Below, one piece after another: positions 12,401 through 22,978 of a DNA stretch of 64,000 nt. The notes under the pieces were generated by a model. That model saw nothing but the letters and a program-made list of their open reading frames with translations, had not been told where the DNA came from and did not search any database. The stretch lies in the NCBI GenBank assembly GCA_003024175.1, contig MDYQ01000448.1, positions 124,001 through 188,000 on the forward strand. The letters are read 5' to 3'. Made by a program: the position numbers and the translations under genes. This DNA is from Planoprotostelium fungivorum. Its lineage: Eukaryota > Evosea > Variosea > Cavosteliida > Cavosteliaceae. The stretch's first letter is position 1, and every line of letters begins with the position of its first letter.

Positions 12401-13831
12401 CTCAACACCACCGAGTAGAAGCTATTCATCATGATCGATAATGCCTTGATGCACTGCAACACAGCCTATCTCCATCAGCTTCATCTCGTGGGTGCTCTTC
12501 TCATCAATGCATCTCGATCTCTCACCTTCTCTTCGATGTCCATCAGTGTCGATGCCGATTTGAGGTTGTAGATGATGGCAGCCATCATCATGTCGACCTC
12601 TTGCATCGAATCACCCCCTTTGAGAGAGGATGGACTCTCTGCATTGGGTGAGCTGTCTGAACCACTGCTGCTGCTCATTGGTTTCTCTAAGATGGCCCTG
12701 GGTGGAAGTGTCCTCGTGATCGTCGGCAGATTCTCCAGTGCTTCTTCCCTCAGATCTGCGAACGCGAATGAGATGCGAACGCGAATGCGAATCATGAGGA
12801 CGTACCGGAGTAATCAGGATCAGTGGTGAGGTGATAGAAGGTCTCGATGATGACACGTTTCTCCGCTTGTCTCAGGTCTTCCGGTCTCAATGACAACTGA
12901 CAGAAGCCATGGATGACTAACAGACACCAGTACTGATAGTCTGGCTCTTCTGCTCTCTATCAGTCGTGTCGATCTGGTGGACTCACCGCCTCTTCGGTTG
13001 GGGTACTCCAGCAGTTTGGTGGAGAGGGAAGAGATGAAGTTCTCTTCGTAGAGAGAATCGTACTGGGCAATTTCCCCCGTGGCTATTTTTCTTGCAGCGA
13101 TCTGTGGGATGCTCCTCACTTGGGACATCAGGCACGTGATGAAGTTCTTCACTGTTGGTTCCGGTCAACATCAAGACGGAATATCATCTTCTGGATAATC
13201 GGTTGATGATACGATGTAGATGATGACGACATTGAATGGAACAAAGACGGAAGATGATTCGATCTTACGTCTGTCCATCTGGAGTGAGGCAGTAAATCCT
13301 GTATCTCTTCCCAGTGTAGAATAAGCCTGTTTGCAGGGTGGTCCGAGGTGAATCTCTAACAGGCCGATGAATGCGTCCTTCCAATGATCGTCCCTAGACA
13401 TCCAACAGGAATGTAGAACACAGTCTCCATATCTCTGATATACGGAATTGACGGCATCGATGAGACTTCCCAAGTGTTCGGTGCCTGCTTGACAGTCAGA
13501 GTTGCAAAGATGCGATTCAGTGTATGATCATTCACTTGGTTGAGCGACAAATTGAGTAAAGACCGAGTCTAATCTCTTCTTCTGCTGTTCACTGTTGTGT
13601 GCGACGGCCTTGAAAACCGTCCTCTTCCTCCCCGCATTCCCCGGTTTATTTCTCTTCAGATTTCCTGTGCGTGACCTCAGGCTAACGACTCGAAAGAAAG
13701 AAGCGAAATAGACAGCTCAGAGAGAGAAATGTCAACTCACCCTCTGCATTCGATCTCAGTATTCCTGAGCTCATCGAATCTGATTCAGGGCTGTGCCCTC
13801 TCTTCATATTGTTGTTCTTAGCGTGTGGCAT
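9415..13831 (-). CDS. HEAT-repeat protein, importin-beta-like
   Basis: Large all-helical protein, roughly 1,100 residues in about 20 exons, from ATG at 13831 (MPHAKNNNMKRG) to DG-stop at 9415. The short basic N-terminal exons contain KRNKPGNAGRKRT, an NLS-like patch. The body is HEAT-type helices, including RSVRSSAVWTLGCIIRFNPH (about 11500), which resembles the importin-beta repeat with the VRDTAAWTLGRI pattern. The C-terminal third (about 10400-9415) follows the layout of karyopherin beta-1: a helix run ending PLRIRLAIIECIG, then LIGDAAKVLGDKG, then an amphipathic final helix. Importin beta carries NLS cargo through nuclear pores with RanGTP. The N-terminal third does not look like a classical Ran-binding end, and other HEAT adaptors remain possible. 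Start choice is uncertain: a second in-frame Met lies eight codons downstream. Confidence 0.5.
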
Positions 13832-14330
13832 AAGTCATATGTATCTTTCGTGATGTGAATGGAATCACACTGCAACACCATCAGCGACAAGAACACAACC
13901 GATCGATAGCGTTAATATGATCACCGTGTGACAATGTACGAGGTGACCGTTGTTGTTTAGATGATTGATGGGAGAACCACATCAGGTTCTGCGGAGTTTT
14001 CGTAGCAACAACAAAACTCCGAGTTCTGGGCACTCCGCCTCACACCAACAATGGCCAAATTTCCTTCTTCTTTCTCCCGCTTTCGCTCCTCTTCTATCTG
14101 TTTCTCACCTTATCTGCTTCGAGGACCTGTAGTGCCCTCAGCGAGAGATGGAATAATTGCACTGGGAGACGCAGGTCCGCTAGATTACTCGCCACTTACT
14201 CAGTACTTTCCTCACCCAGCGACAAAATCTCCCGCGACTCAATCCTCCAAACGTAGGAGCACTCAGGAGTCCCTGGGCGTATTACCTTCCCGCTGCCCTC
14301 TGTCGAATAAAGGTTTTGAATACTTTCATT
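13832..14330. other. Intergenic, nothing recognised
   Basis: About 500 bp between the HEAT protein start and the MDR enzyme stop. It holds GC-richer blocks and one 96-codon plus-strand frame (14051-14341) that runs into the antisense of the MDR gene, has no recognisable motif and is probably chance. Confidence 0.5.
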
Positions 14331-15533
14331 TTATATCTTGAGAACGGGTTTCGATCCAGAAACCTTTCCGCTGGCGTGGTGGTCCAACACGTGCTGTGCC
14401 TGTTCCAATCCTCCCGTGAACAGTTCGGGCTGAATGGGGCGGATGGTTCCCTTCTCTAAGCCTTCCGAGGTGAAATCGGCCAGCCAGGTGGGGTTCTCTA
14501 ACTTTCCGGCAAAGATGCTGTGAACCTGACGACATCAGTGATTGTCGAGAGTGATCAGTGATCATCACCTTCGTCTTGGTCTGTAAGTCAGCGGGAGCGG
14601 GAAGTGTGAGGATGAGCTCTCCTTCGTTATCAAGGACTTGCAGGCTGAGCTTGACGGAGTCACCCTCGCTGATGGCATCGTATGCGTAGTTGATCTTCTT
14701 TCCACCGGTGGCTTGCTTGACCTTCTCAATCAGCTGAGCATCCTGTCATGGAATTTAGATGGACTCTCACGGCATTCATCCGATCATTCGATGTCGATCA
14801 TCACCTTGTAATCGAAGACAAACTCGGCACCGTACGACTTGACCAGATCAAAGTTGCGAGGAGATGCGGTGGCAACGACACGGTAACCCGACAAGACGGC
14901 GAACTGGATGGCGAAGATGCCAACAGCTGAAGAACCTCCATGAACGTAAAAGAAGGGTGTCTTGTCATCGACCTTGGGTTTGTCGGCTGATTTGGGTCGA
15001 TCGAGGTTGAGAGCACCGAAGAGGCCTGAGATTCTCGTCATTCAGATGATCGGCGAGACGAAGCGAGCGACTCACCAGTGCCAGCGGTGTAGACGGCCAG
15101 AGGAATGGTGGAGGCCGACGCGGCATCGATGTTGGCTGGTATCTTGGCTGACAATTTCTCGGTGTTAACGGAGAAATTCTGGAAGGCGCCGGCTTTAATG
15201 CCGCCGCCGAAGAGGTATTGCGTCCAGGACCAGACCTGAAAGATGATATCAGATGATGGATGGGTCGTGCGGGATTCATACCTTGTCTCCAACCTGGAAG
15301 CGAGTGACTCCCTCTCCTACTGCCTCGACTGTGCCGGCGACATCTGATCCAATGGTGGTGGGAAACTCAGTGAGAAAGATTCCATACTTTTGAATCTTCC
15401 AGTCCACAGGGTTCGAGGCGACGTATTCATTGCGAATGAGGATCTCTCCTGGACCGGGAGTGTATTTTTCGGTCGGCTTGACCTGAAGCTTTCCATGCTT
15501 CTCTGGGAGGAAGGCGGCTTGTGGCTGAGACAT
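14331..15533 (-). CDS. Zinc-free MDR oxidoreductase (quinone oxidoreductase/enoyl reductase-like)
   Basis: Medium-chain dehydrogenase/reductase of about 350 residues in five or six exons, start MSQPQAAFLPEKHG at 15533. The N-terminal GroES-like domain contains PGEILIRNEYVASNPVDWK and TTIGSDVAGTVEAVGEGVTR. The Rossmann domain contains FFYVHGGSSAVGIFAIQFA followed by VVATASPRNFDLVKSYGAE, fitting the NADPH-binding AxxGxxG-like signature of the quinone oxidoreductase and trans-enoyl reductase branch. The structural and catalytic zinc Cys ligands of alcohol dehydrogenases are absent. C-terminus DHHASGKVSGSKPVLKI-stop is typical of fungal and amoebal enoyl-reductase-like members. Likely cytosolic NAD(P)H-dependent reduction of quinones, enals or a polyketide double bond; the substrate cannot be told from sequence. 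Confidence 0.88.
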
Positions 15534-15714
15534 TGTGTTGTGGTTGTTTGTTGGGATCGATTGTATGTTATCTTCGGGCCGGAAACTGTGGGCTCTGGAG
15601 CCTGATGACGACTATTTCTCCTCGGAAGTTCCGTTCTGTCGCGATCATCCGAATTCGTCATCATCGGAAGTGATGAGGAGATCATAGCGAACACATGTGG
15701 ATGCTGGTTTCAAT

Positions 15715-18240
15715 TTATTCGTTACCAAAAGGAATGCACTTGGTGCTGTTGGGGAAATCATTTCCAATCCCGTAGATAAACTTGAGTGATGTCGGTTGAA
15801 CACAATTGTTGAGTCCAACTGAGGTGATGTTATACGCCACAACTCCCGTGACATCAACCACTGCATTCGCATTGTTGTAGATCTCAAAGACGTGAGCCGA
15901 TGAGTCGATCGTGACGTTCTTGAAGCTCAGCTGTAGAAAGGTTTCAGATCTTCCAAAATCATCCATGTATGACGATGACTGACCTGATTGTTACCGTTCC
16001 AGATGGAAACTCCAGTGTAATACGAATCATAGATGTCCGTATCTTCAAAGACCACATCATTGATGTCTCCTTCGAGGGCCCAGACCCAGATACCACCGCT
16101 GTGGGCGTTGCTGAATCGACTGCCAGAGCCTCCTCTCACTACGGTGTTCCTGCTGAAAGATGTTTTTCCGCTCAAATGAACGGCTCCAAATCGATTGGCG
16201 ATCTTCGTCTCGTCAATGAAACGGCCCACGATGGAGATTCACACCTGAAGTCCAGAACCATCACAGGTGGTATCAGCGATGTAATTATCGGTGATGGAGT
16301 TGTCCTCTCCTCCGTAGATGACGGCACCGTTGGCCAGCACGGGGATCTGAATGGTGTTGAACTTGAAGACGTTCTTCTTGTCCGGTTGTTTGTCCGACCA
16401 CATGGCCAGGCCATCGTCCCCCAAGTTACGGAGGTTGCTCTGCTCCACGACGGAGTTGGTGACTCCCAGGTGGAAGTTGACACCGTCGGCGTACAAGTTT
16501 CTCATGGTCGTGTCCGCCACGTGAAGACCATCAAAGGGACCGTCCAACCACATGCCGCACTTTGTGTGCTCGATCCACAACCCTTGGAAGATCGAACGAC
16601 TCGGTGCTCCTGATCGAGGTCACGATCGTGATCCTCCACCTCCGACTCACCTCCCGTGCCCGAATCCAGCTGATTGTCGTTTCTGACGTTGGTGCTTCCG
16701 GTGATAGAAAAGTCGTACAATTCGATGCCACTCGAGCCACCCTCCTCTGCCCTCTTGGCGTAGAATCCGATGCCGTAGGTCACGTTCGTAAACACCTCCG
16801 TGTACCAAGCGCCCGCTCCCCTCACGACCACCTGAGATACATTCAACCACTTCTACCTTCGTCCAATTCACCTCATTCAGAACGAAACGAGAGTGCACGA
16901 GATATCTTCCGGCGTCCAACCACAGAGCTGAAGAGCGTTGAGATGATGAGAGATACGTCGTCTCACTCTTCTTCTTGGCCGAAGCATCGTCGATGGCCTT
17001 CTGGATCTGATCGGTCGAATCTTGGATTCCCTTGTTGTCGGCTCCGTAATCGAGTACAGAGAGGACATCAGCGGGCTTCTGATATTCCTCGGGGGCATCA
17101 TAGAAGCTGACTAGATCGATAGTGTATGTGACACCTGCCGTCAGTCCTTGGACTCTGAACTGTCGCGATGAATCAGGAGGAGTCGATGATGTTCGTGGTG
17201 ACTCACGGTCGATCCCTGAGAAAGAGATTGACCGAAGAGGAAGTGCACTTCATCGTAAAAGTGGTGGGGTAGTCCGTCTGCGGGGTTCTTAGTGAAGGGA
17301 TAATTTCCATAAGCCCAGCTGAAGACGGACGAGACGTCTACAGTACGTTCTAACTGGTCTCCCGATGTGACTCTCAGTTGGGCGATCTGCGAGAGTTCAG
17401 TCACGATACAGACACGAGAAGACGTTCACCTGTCCCTTTCCATCACTGGTGTCGGGAATGGAGAAACGGATGGATGCAGCGTTGGCCTTCTGATGCAGGT
17501 GAAAGTCGATGTGTTGGTCGTCACTGATCTGAACCGCTTTTCTACCAGAAGCTTCATTGGGTAACTTATATAGAGTTCGATCGGGTCCGATCTGCATCGC
17601 TCAGATACCGCATCTCATTCTATCCGCTCTCACGAGGGAACCAGTGTGCTCAGAATCTTCGGCTTCGACGTCGTAATAGTTGACTGTGGCACCGCGTGAG
17701 GAGAGAGGAATGGCACCACTGACTTGGATGTGATCCAGATTCAGAGCGCCGTCAACGTGATCCAGAACGATGGTATTGAGACCTCTTGTACTTAGATTTA
17801 ATGACGCGAAGAAAGATGTGTACCTCTTCTCAGATTCAGGTGAAGTTTGTGAACGAGACCATTGACGGTCGCTAGAGGTTGGGTGTGTCCGTTGACTTTG
17901 ATGGAGAGGCTGCCTGCGGCACTGAGGGAGATGAGGTTGATGTGTAAAAACAGAATTAATTTTAGATAAATAGGCCCTCACGGGGTTGTAAGAAAGAGAG
18001 CAGTTGGATGAGGACCACTGAGCTCAGCATTCACGGTAAAGATAATGCGACCCTCTGCAGAGATCTCTACAAATGAAGAAGCCAGATCGTCTGAATAGAC
18101 TATCAGTGTTTCACGCTGAAATGGGAGAGACCTGCTTGTTGGAGTACGGCACCACCTACGATGTGAGCGTCTTTGGCACCTATCTTCAATGCGCCAATGG
18201 AACAAACCAACAAAAGAAACAACAGCACTGAAGATCTCAT
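15715..18240 (-). CDS. Secreted beta-helix glycosidase (GH87/alpha-1,3-glucanase-like) with CBM-like front
   Basis: About 700 residues in some dozen exons. Start at 18240 gives a clear signal peptide, MRSSVLLFLLLVCSIGALK. The first third is beta-rich and resembles a CBM6/CBM35 carbohydrate-binding module (VDGALNLDHIQVSG, YYDVEAEDSEHTG). After a fibronectin-like stretch (LTAGVTYTIDLVSFYD) comes the pectate-lyase-superfamily entry motif VLDYGADNKGIQDSTDQIQK, then right-handed beta-helix coils: GLWIEHTKCGMWLDGP, NLYADGVNFHLGVTNSVVEQ, LRNLGDDGLAMWS, FSNAHSGGIWVWA. The Asp pairs in these coils (ADGVN, GDDGLA) fit retaining or inverting catalysis in mycodextranase-type enzymes. It is probably exported to cut an alpha-glucan or similar fungal or bacterial wall polymer. 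The GH family is my inference; a polygalacturonase-like enzyme is the main alternative. Confidence 0.72.
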
Positions 18241-18662
18241 CGTTGTTCGATTTATGTCCTTCTCATCAGCTCACGACAAGGATTTTATAATTTACAACGA
18301 GAGCTCTTTTTATCCTCTTTTCGTATTTTGGTGTTCTGTTCTCCTGACCACGTTTATATTGTGTGCGGCCCATGTGCGAATATCTACCTTCTTTAGCACG
18401 CGGTACAAAGACGTATAGAGGGATGGATGTCCCCGAATCCTAAACCCTGAAGAAGTATTCAGGAACTCAAGCTGTCCTTGGCGTGTCACGACACCTTTTC
18501 TGGAGAAAGACACAAACGCGGGAAAGAACTAGTTCCGCGGTTAGCTTAACGTGAACAAAAATTTCTCTCCCCTCCGCGATTTAGTGCCACGACGGGAACC
18601 AGTTCGGGAGGAGGAAGGACACAACACTAGTCTCAGCATTAGAAACAACAGCATTAGAAACA
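18241..18662. other. Divergent promoter region, glycosidase and PLAC8 genes
   Basis: 420 bp between two genes that point away from each other. There is an AT-rich tract (about 18280-18360) nearer the glycosidase start and a repeated word (GCATTAGAAACAA twice, 18637-18662) just ahead of the PLAC8 start. No ORF is supported. Confidence 0.45.
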
Positions 18663-19016
18663 ATGTCAGCAGATTTTTCCACCGATCTTTGCGGATGCTT
18701 CGAGGACATCGGATCCTGCCTTCTGACCTGCATCTGCTTCCCCATCACACACGCCCAGAATGAGGCCCTCCTCGCAGAGCGCGAGTGTGGATTCACCGAT
18801 TTCCTCTGTGCCCTGACCGCCAGTTCCGCCAACATCTACTTCAACCGTCAACACATCCGTAGCAAGTACGGCATGGAGAGAGGACAGGAGTGCTCCGACT
18901 GCTGTGTGGTCTTGTTCTGTGGCCCTTGTGCTACTTGCCAGCACAACAGAGAGCTCACCAGAAGGAAGGAGGCTCTCCTCCAGTTTGGCGGTGCCCCACC
19001 AGTCAAGCACATGTAA
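18663..19016 (+). CDS. PLAC8-family cysteine-rich protein, intronless
   Basis: Single-exon gene, 117 residues, in a neighbourhood where almost all genes have introns. Cys-rich blocks are DLCGCFEDIGSCLLTCICFP near the N-terminus, REC with FLC in the middle, and ECSDCCVVLFCGPCATCQHN near residues 80-100, then ELTRRK. This is the PLAC8 / cornifelin pattern (CCxxC...PCxxCQ..RE). Members are small membrane-associated proteins linked to metal transport, fruit size in plants and stress in protists. The two Cys-rich patches are hydrophobic enough to embed in a membrane. No signal peptide is seen. Function here is unknown beyond the family name. Confidence 0.88.
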   Translation: MSADFSTDLCGCFEDIGSCLLTCICFPITHAQNEALLAERECGFTDFLCALTASSANIYFNRQHIRSKYGMERGQECSDCCVVLFCGPCATCQHNRELTRRKEALLQFGGAPPVKHM

Positions 19017-19294
19017 TACAGATTTATAGCTCGAAATCATCGCCCGTTATGTGTTGCAGACATGAGACGCGCGACGCCATTGTCCACCGTTGACGATTGA
19101 CAATTGAATTCTTTCTGCATCGCATCTGGTGGAAGATGGTGAATTTGTTGTGGCCATCCCGACGAGGGGCAAGAAGAGCATATGAAGACTGGATGAGCGA
19201 GGTGATTGATCTGATTTAAGACTATGAGGGGGAGGTGAACGCTTGCCGAAAACAATAAAACATAATCAAATAGGGTCTTGCTGCGAGTTTTGGG

Positions 19295-19445
19295 CTTCCA
19301 AACCGGGCGCTCGAGTAGCTGAGCGGTGCGCCACATGCCCTTGTTTGGTCGCTGTGTCCCCGTGTTTGGACCCTCTTTGTCCACTTTTTTTTACCGAAGA
19401 AAAAGAGAAAGAAGAAAGAACACGAGAAGAGAAGGAGAGAAAGAA
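19295..19445 (+). repeat. Possible tRNA-derived SINE head plus purine tract
   Basis: At about 19315-19326 the sequence TAGCTGAGCGG matches the RNA polymerase III A-box consensus (TRGYNNARNGG) exactly. About 35 nt on, GTTTGGACCC is a weak match to a B box. A purine-only tract (about 19395-19447) follows. This order resembles a tRNA-derived SINE, but a single copy in the window and the poor B box make it a weak call. Confidence 0.25.
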
Positions 19446-19451
19446 GTGTAG

Positions 19452-19569
19452 CATGCCCGGAAAAAAATTTGGTTCCCCTTTTGGGCATAGGAGGTCCCAA
19501 TGCATTTTACTATGGGCCATGCCCGAAAGTTTAACCGGCTCTACAAAGCCAACAGAAGGACGCATTGCA
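19452..19569 (+). repeat. 118-bp inverted repeat, left arm
   Basis: Begins CATGCCCGGAAA and ends CGCATTGCA. It is identical over 118 bp, in opposite orientation, to 21412-21529. Inside the arm the word CATGCCCG occurs twice and GGGCATAG/CTATGGGC can pair, so each arm can also fold on itself. Similarity fades abruptly on the inner side after 19569. No clear target-site duplication is seen outside the arms (TGTAG on the left, GTACA on the right). Confidence 0.9.
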
Positions 19570-19850
19570 GCTGATGGTGGCCCCACCTCATTGAACTTGA
19601 TTGCGACGGATCTCTTTGTAGATTAAGGTGATGAATACCACGTCATTGACTTCTAATTTCTTCCTAAACAGACCGTTTACTAGACACACGCAACAACCAC
19701 GCTGGATCTGATACACTAAGAGGAAGTTGAATCAAAAGGTGAGACTGAATACAATAATCAACATCAGAGTGTGGGTCATTGCCACAGCAACCGACTCTCT
19801 ATTCACGAGACACTTGTTGAGCTCCTCTCACGAGACACTTATTTGGCTCT

Positions 19851-20183
19851 TCCCACATAATTGTTGGGTGACCCCACAACAGAATAAAATATCTCGATAA
19901 CAAGTGTTTGTTGGATATCGAATGGGCAAGACCGCCCAGTAGCTTTTGTCCTATAAGATGAAGCCTGGCACAGTGCTTCCTCAAAATAGATCACACCCAA
20001 CGGAATGAGCTCAACGATGGACCACACTTGTCCCAGGCGCCCTATTGATGGCGCAGTCACAATGCACAAAGTCACCACAAGTCGCAGAATAAGACTGAAC
20101 AGACGATGGAAGGCGAAGAAGGATATTTATTTAAGAACAGTACCAACGATTTGGTAATCATCATTCCAAATTCCAACTCACCT
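19851..20183. repeat. 334-bp tandem duplication, copy 1
   Basis: Starts TCCCACATAATTGTTGGG and ends TTCCAACTCACCT just before the N at 20184. Copy 2 follows directly. The copies differ by a few substitutions and small indels only. A 79-codon minus-strand frame crosses copy 1 but has no family resemblance and is not kept in copy 2, so I do not call a gene. Confidence 0.9.
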
Positions 20184-20184
20184 N
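20184..20184. other. Ambiguous base N at a repeat joint
   Basis: The only N in the window falls exactly between the two tandem copies. It probably marks an assembly join, so the true copy number or spacing of the 334-bp unit may differ. Confidence 0.85.
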
Positions 20185-20525
20185 TCCCACATAATTGTTG
20201 GGTGACCCCACAACAGAATAAAATATCTTGATAACAAGTGTTTGTTGGATATCAAATGGGCAAGACCGCCCAATAGCTTTTGTCCTATAAGATGAAGCCT
20301 GGCACAGTGCTTCCTCAAAATAGATCACACCCAACGGAATGAGCTCAACGATGGAGTGTCAATCTTGTCCCAGGCGCGCCCTATTGATGGCGCAGTCACA
20401 ATGCACAGAGTCACCACAAGTCGCAGAATAAGACTGAACAGACGATGGAAGGCGAAGAAGGATATTTATTTAAGAACAGTACCAACGATTTGGTAATAAT
20501 CATCATTCCAAATTCCGACTCACCT
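20185..20525. repeat. 334-bp tandem duplication, copy 2
   Basis: Same unit as 19851-20183, with small insertions (for example an extra AAT near its end and changed bases around the middle). Ends TTCCGACTCACCT. Both copies lie inside the 118-bp inverted repeat. Confidence 0.9.
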
Positions 20526-21411
20526 CAACCACTGGTTACTCCACTTCTCCTTCTCCAGTCCGTGAATCGGTCTTGACATTTGAGTTGACTCCCTCGTGAT
20601 AATCGATCGATTGATCTAATTTCAATTCAACTTCTTTCCGATTCAGGATGAGAACAAGGTTGATGATGTTCGTATCTCCAATGGTGTCTCACCTATGGGA
20701 TGCCATATGTTGTAGAGAGGCACCCAGTCGTATTCTTCTCCTATTCTTCTGAGAGAAGGAGGGAAAAGAGGCCTAGGCCTCTAAGAAAAAGAGTCATCTG
20801 CAAGAAGGGAGATCGTGGTCCGCCCCAATCTCTACGGGACCCATCGTGGTCACAAAGAAGGCAGCACCTGAAAAAGGTAAGTCCGGTTAAGAGGGCTATG
20901 AAGATGTAACAACTGTAACGACTTCATCCGTCGACCATACTCAAACATCCTCTAGGAAGTTCCATCACGCTTCCCAAATCTACCTCATATCATTCTCCAT
21001 TGAAGCATCGGTTGAGATTTGAGAGGGCTGCCCTCTTGCGCAGAGCCAAGTGAGATATGACCAACCGCATCTTCAAAATTAGATGATTTATTTTTAGACT
21101 CTACTGTGAGCGCTTGATGTGCAGCCAAAGTGCCCGTTGATCGAGACCACTGTGTTGTTTTGTATGTATTGTGTCACAACATCCATCGAGATGTTGTTGA
21201 TACGATACATTGTATCACATGTGGTGATGCACTCGGGTTCTCAAAGGTTGTATCACCATAGAGTTGATGAAGTCCGTCAGCTAGCTGTAAGACGAAAATT
21301 TAGACATTTTTAGTGTGATATGACACACTTCGTGTTATGACATCACCTCGACTCTGTGATGCACTGTAAGAGATAAATCACAGTAGAGTTGATGAGAGCT
21401 ACCATTGGCTG

Positions 21412-21529
21412 TGCAATGCGTCCTTCTGTTGGCTTTGTAGAGCCGGTTAAACTTTCGGGCATGGCCCATAGTAAAATGCATTGGGACCTCCTATGCCCAA
21501 AAGGGGAACCAAATTTTTTTCCGGGCATG
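21412..21529 (-). repeat. 118-bp inverted repeat, right arm
   Basis: Perfect reverse complement of 19452-19569. Its outer edge (CCGGGCATG at 21521-21529) abuts the coding sequence of a homeobox gene, cutting that gene in the middle of helix 2. Identity of the arms means the arrangement is young or is being kept identical by gene conversion. Confidence 0.9.
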
Positions 21530-21775
21530 GTACAATCTGTCTTCTCTTAGTCACTGATGGATACGGACACCGCTCATATTCGATCAGGAGTTGTCTTTGT
21601 TGCTCATCACTGAACACTCTCCTCACTGATCCGAATGAGTATGTGATGCTTCATCTTCCGACTCACAATCCCCCGTGAAAGTTGCTGGCTTGTGATGGTA
21701 AAAGAAGACGTGGCTCTTCTTCCACTCCATATCGTGGTAATACTCTGCATCGCACAGCAATCTGAGGACATTCAT
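21530..21775 (-). pseudogene. Homeobox gene truncated at the inverted repeat
   Basis: Reading down from ATG at 21775: exon 1 encodes MNVLRLLCDAEYYHDMEWKK followed by SHVFFYHHKPATFTG. An intron of about 45 nt with GTGAGT donor and CAG acceptor follows, at the same place as in the intact paralogue at 22683-22978. Exon 2 reads RRVFSDEQQRQLLIEYERCP then YPSVTKRRQIV, which is helix 1 and the start of helix 2 of a homeodomain. The reading then enters the 118-bp repeat arm and no helix 3 (WFQNxR) is found. It is therefore a broken paralogue. Protein divergence from the intact copy is high, so the duplication is older than the break. Confidence 0.8.
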
Positions 21776-22682
21776 CTTGTGATCTTCGTGATGGTTGATC
21801 ATGTGTGATCGGTTATTGTGGTCTCCTCAAATGCAGAACTTTTGACAGGTCCCAGCGGAAGAGGAAATTGAAATGGTGAAGATTCTTCCAGTTTTCGTGC
21901 TCCTGTCATATTAATCCTTCACACTGTCATTCTTTATTCAGGGGGGCGGGGGATCGCATTTATCATTGTCGGTACGGTTTTATAACGTGCGATTGCATAC
22001 AAAAACACGGTGCGATAACGTGAAGGTTTAAATAAAGTACAATTTGACGTCCGCGGAAGACAAATCTAGGAAAGGAACTCAAATTAAGGGTGACCACTGG
22101 TCGTTCTGTGCATTTGAGGCGGGAGCGATGTCCTGGCTTTCAGAAATACAAAAGAAGGGTTGATGATTAGAACGGTCGATCGTTCTCCTTATGATGATCC
22201 AGCAGGCTGTAGTCTGCCTTGTTTTGAGGCGATAGGTTGCTACCATGAATCGTCCGATGCTTCTTCCCTCTTCTCAAGCGTGTGCGGGTACTATGGACAC
22301 AATTTCAGATGAAGTTGTCGGTACCTTAATTCAGGCAGGAACCTGTCTATTGAACAGTACCAGCGCTGGCGGTGGTGCGACTTCATGAATAGATCATCGA
22401 GGAGGTTCTATTCCCAGACGGAAGGATCGTGGTTGACTCAGTATCACCGCGCTATCTGACGATTATCCAAAGAATGAATTACTCTTCATCGCCATTTATC
22501 CCTTTATTTCGGTCCATGAGGTCAGACACCACGCGATCGTACGATGACCGGCGGTAGATGATTAGACTATGGATGTCCCCTGCTTCACCGTCCTACACAT
22601 TCGAGTCGTGTGCTACACTCGATTTTGCATCATCTCTTTCTCCCGTTAATTCTGCCGACATCAGCATAACACCCCGAACACA

Positions 22683-22978
22683 TCACCTCTGTCTCTTGTT
22701 CTGAAACCATATCTGAACTCTTCTCGGTGTCGAGTTCAACCGTTGTGCGATGTATTTCATCTCCCTCTTTGAAGGATAGGCACCCTGTTCGTATTCCACC
22801 TGCAATAGTCTCTGTTGTTCGCCACTGAAGACTCTCCTAGCTATCCACTCTGTTCAGTCTAAATCACATCTTTCAACTCACTGTCTACTGCTGAAGGTGT
22901 CTGCGGTAGAAAGAAGAAGATGCGGCTGTCCCTCGCCTCGTAGTGCTCGATATCAGATAGTAAACTGACGACGTCCAT
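22683..22978 (-). CDS. Small homeodomain protein
   Basis: Two-exon gene, about 88 residues. Exon 1 from ATG at 22978 encodes MDVVSLLSDIEHYEARDSRI then FFFLPQTPSAVD. After a 32-nt intron (GTGAGT to CAG, about 22849-22880) exon 2 reads KWIARRVFSGEQQRLLQVEY, EQGAYPSKREMKYIAQRL, NSTPRRVQIWFQNKRQR-stop. WFQNKRQR is the homeodomain recognition-helix signature, so this is a sequence-specific nuclear DNA-binding protein. It is almost only a homeodomain with a 35-residue N-terminal arm, which is very short. The stop codon lies inside AGGTGATG, which could instead be a splice donor leading to more exons; I see no clear continuation. Two damaged relatives are at 21530-21775 and about 60103-60400. Confidence 0.8.

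Larger units (their letters stand above)
19017..22682. other. Gene-poor repeat island
   Basis: About 3.7 kb with no intact gene. From left to right: PLAC8 3' flank, a tRNA-like A-box stretch with a purine-rich tail, one arm of a 118-bp inverted repeat, a 334-bp tandem duplication joined at an N, unrecognised sequence (20530-21400), the second inverted-repeat arm, a broken homeobox gene, and unrecognised sequence (21900-22680). Short plus and minus frames here lack protein-like composition. There is no reverse transcriptase, transposase or capsid motif that I can read. Confidence 0.6.

Noticed and set aside
14051-14341. 96-codon plus-strand frame
   Set aside because: Ser/Pro-rich, no motif, ends in the antisense of the MDR gene's last codons.
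15969-16613. 214-codon open frame on the plus strand
   Set aside because: It is exactly antisense to well-supported exons of the secreted beta-helix enzyme and crosses their introns; composition (many Asp, Val, His) is that of a shadow frame.
19452-21529. LTR-type or virus-like element between the repeat arms
   Set aside because: The arms are inverted, not direct, and no polymerase, integrase, protease or capsid motif can be read inside.
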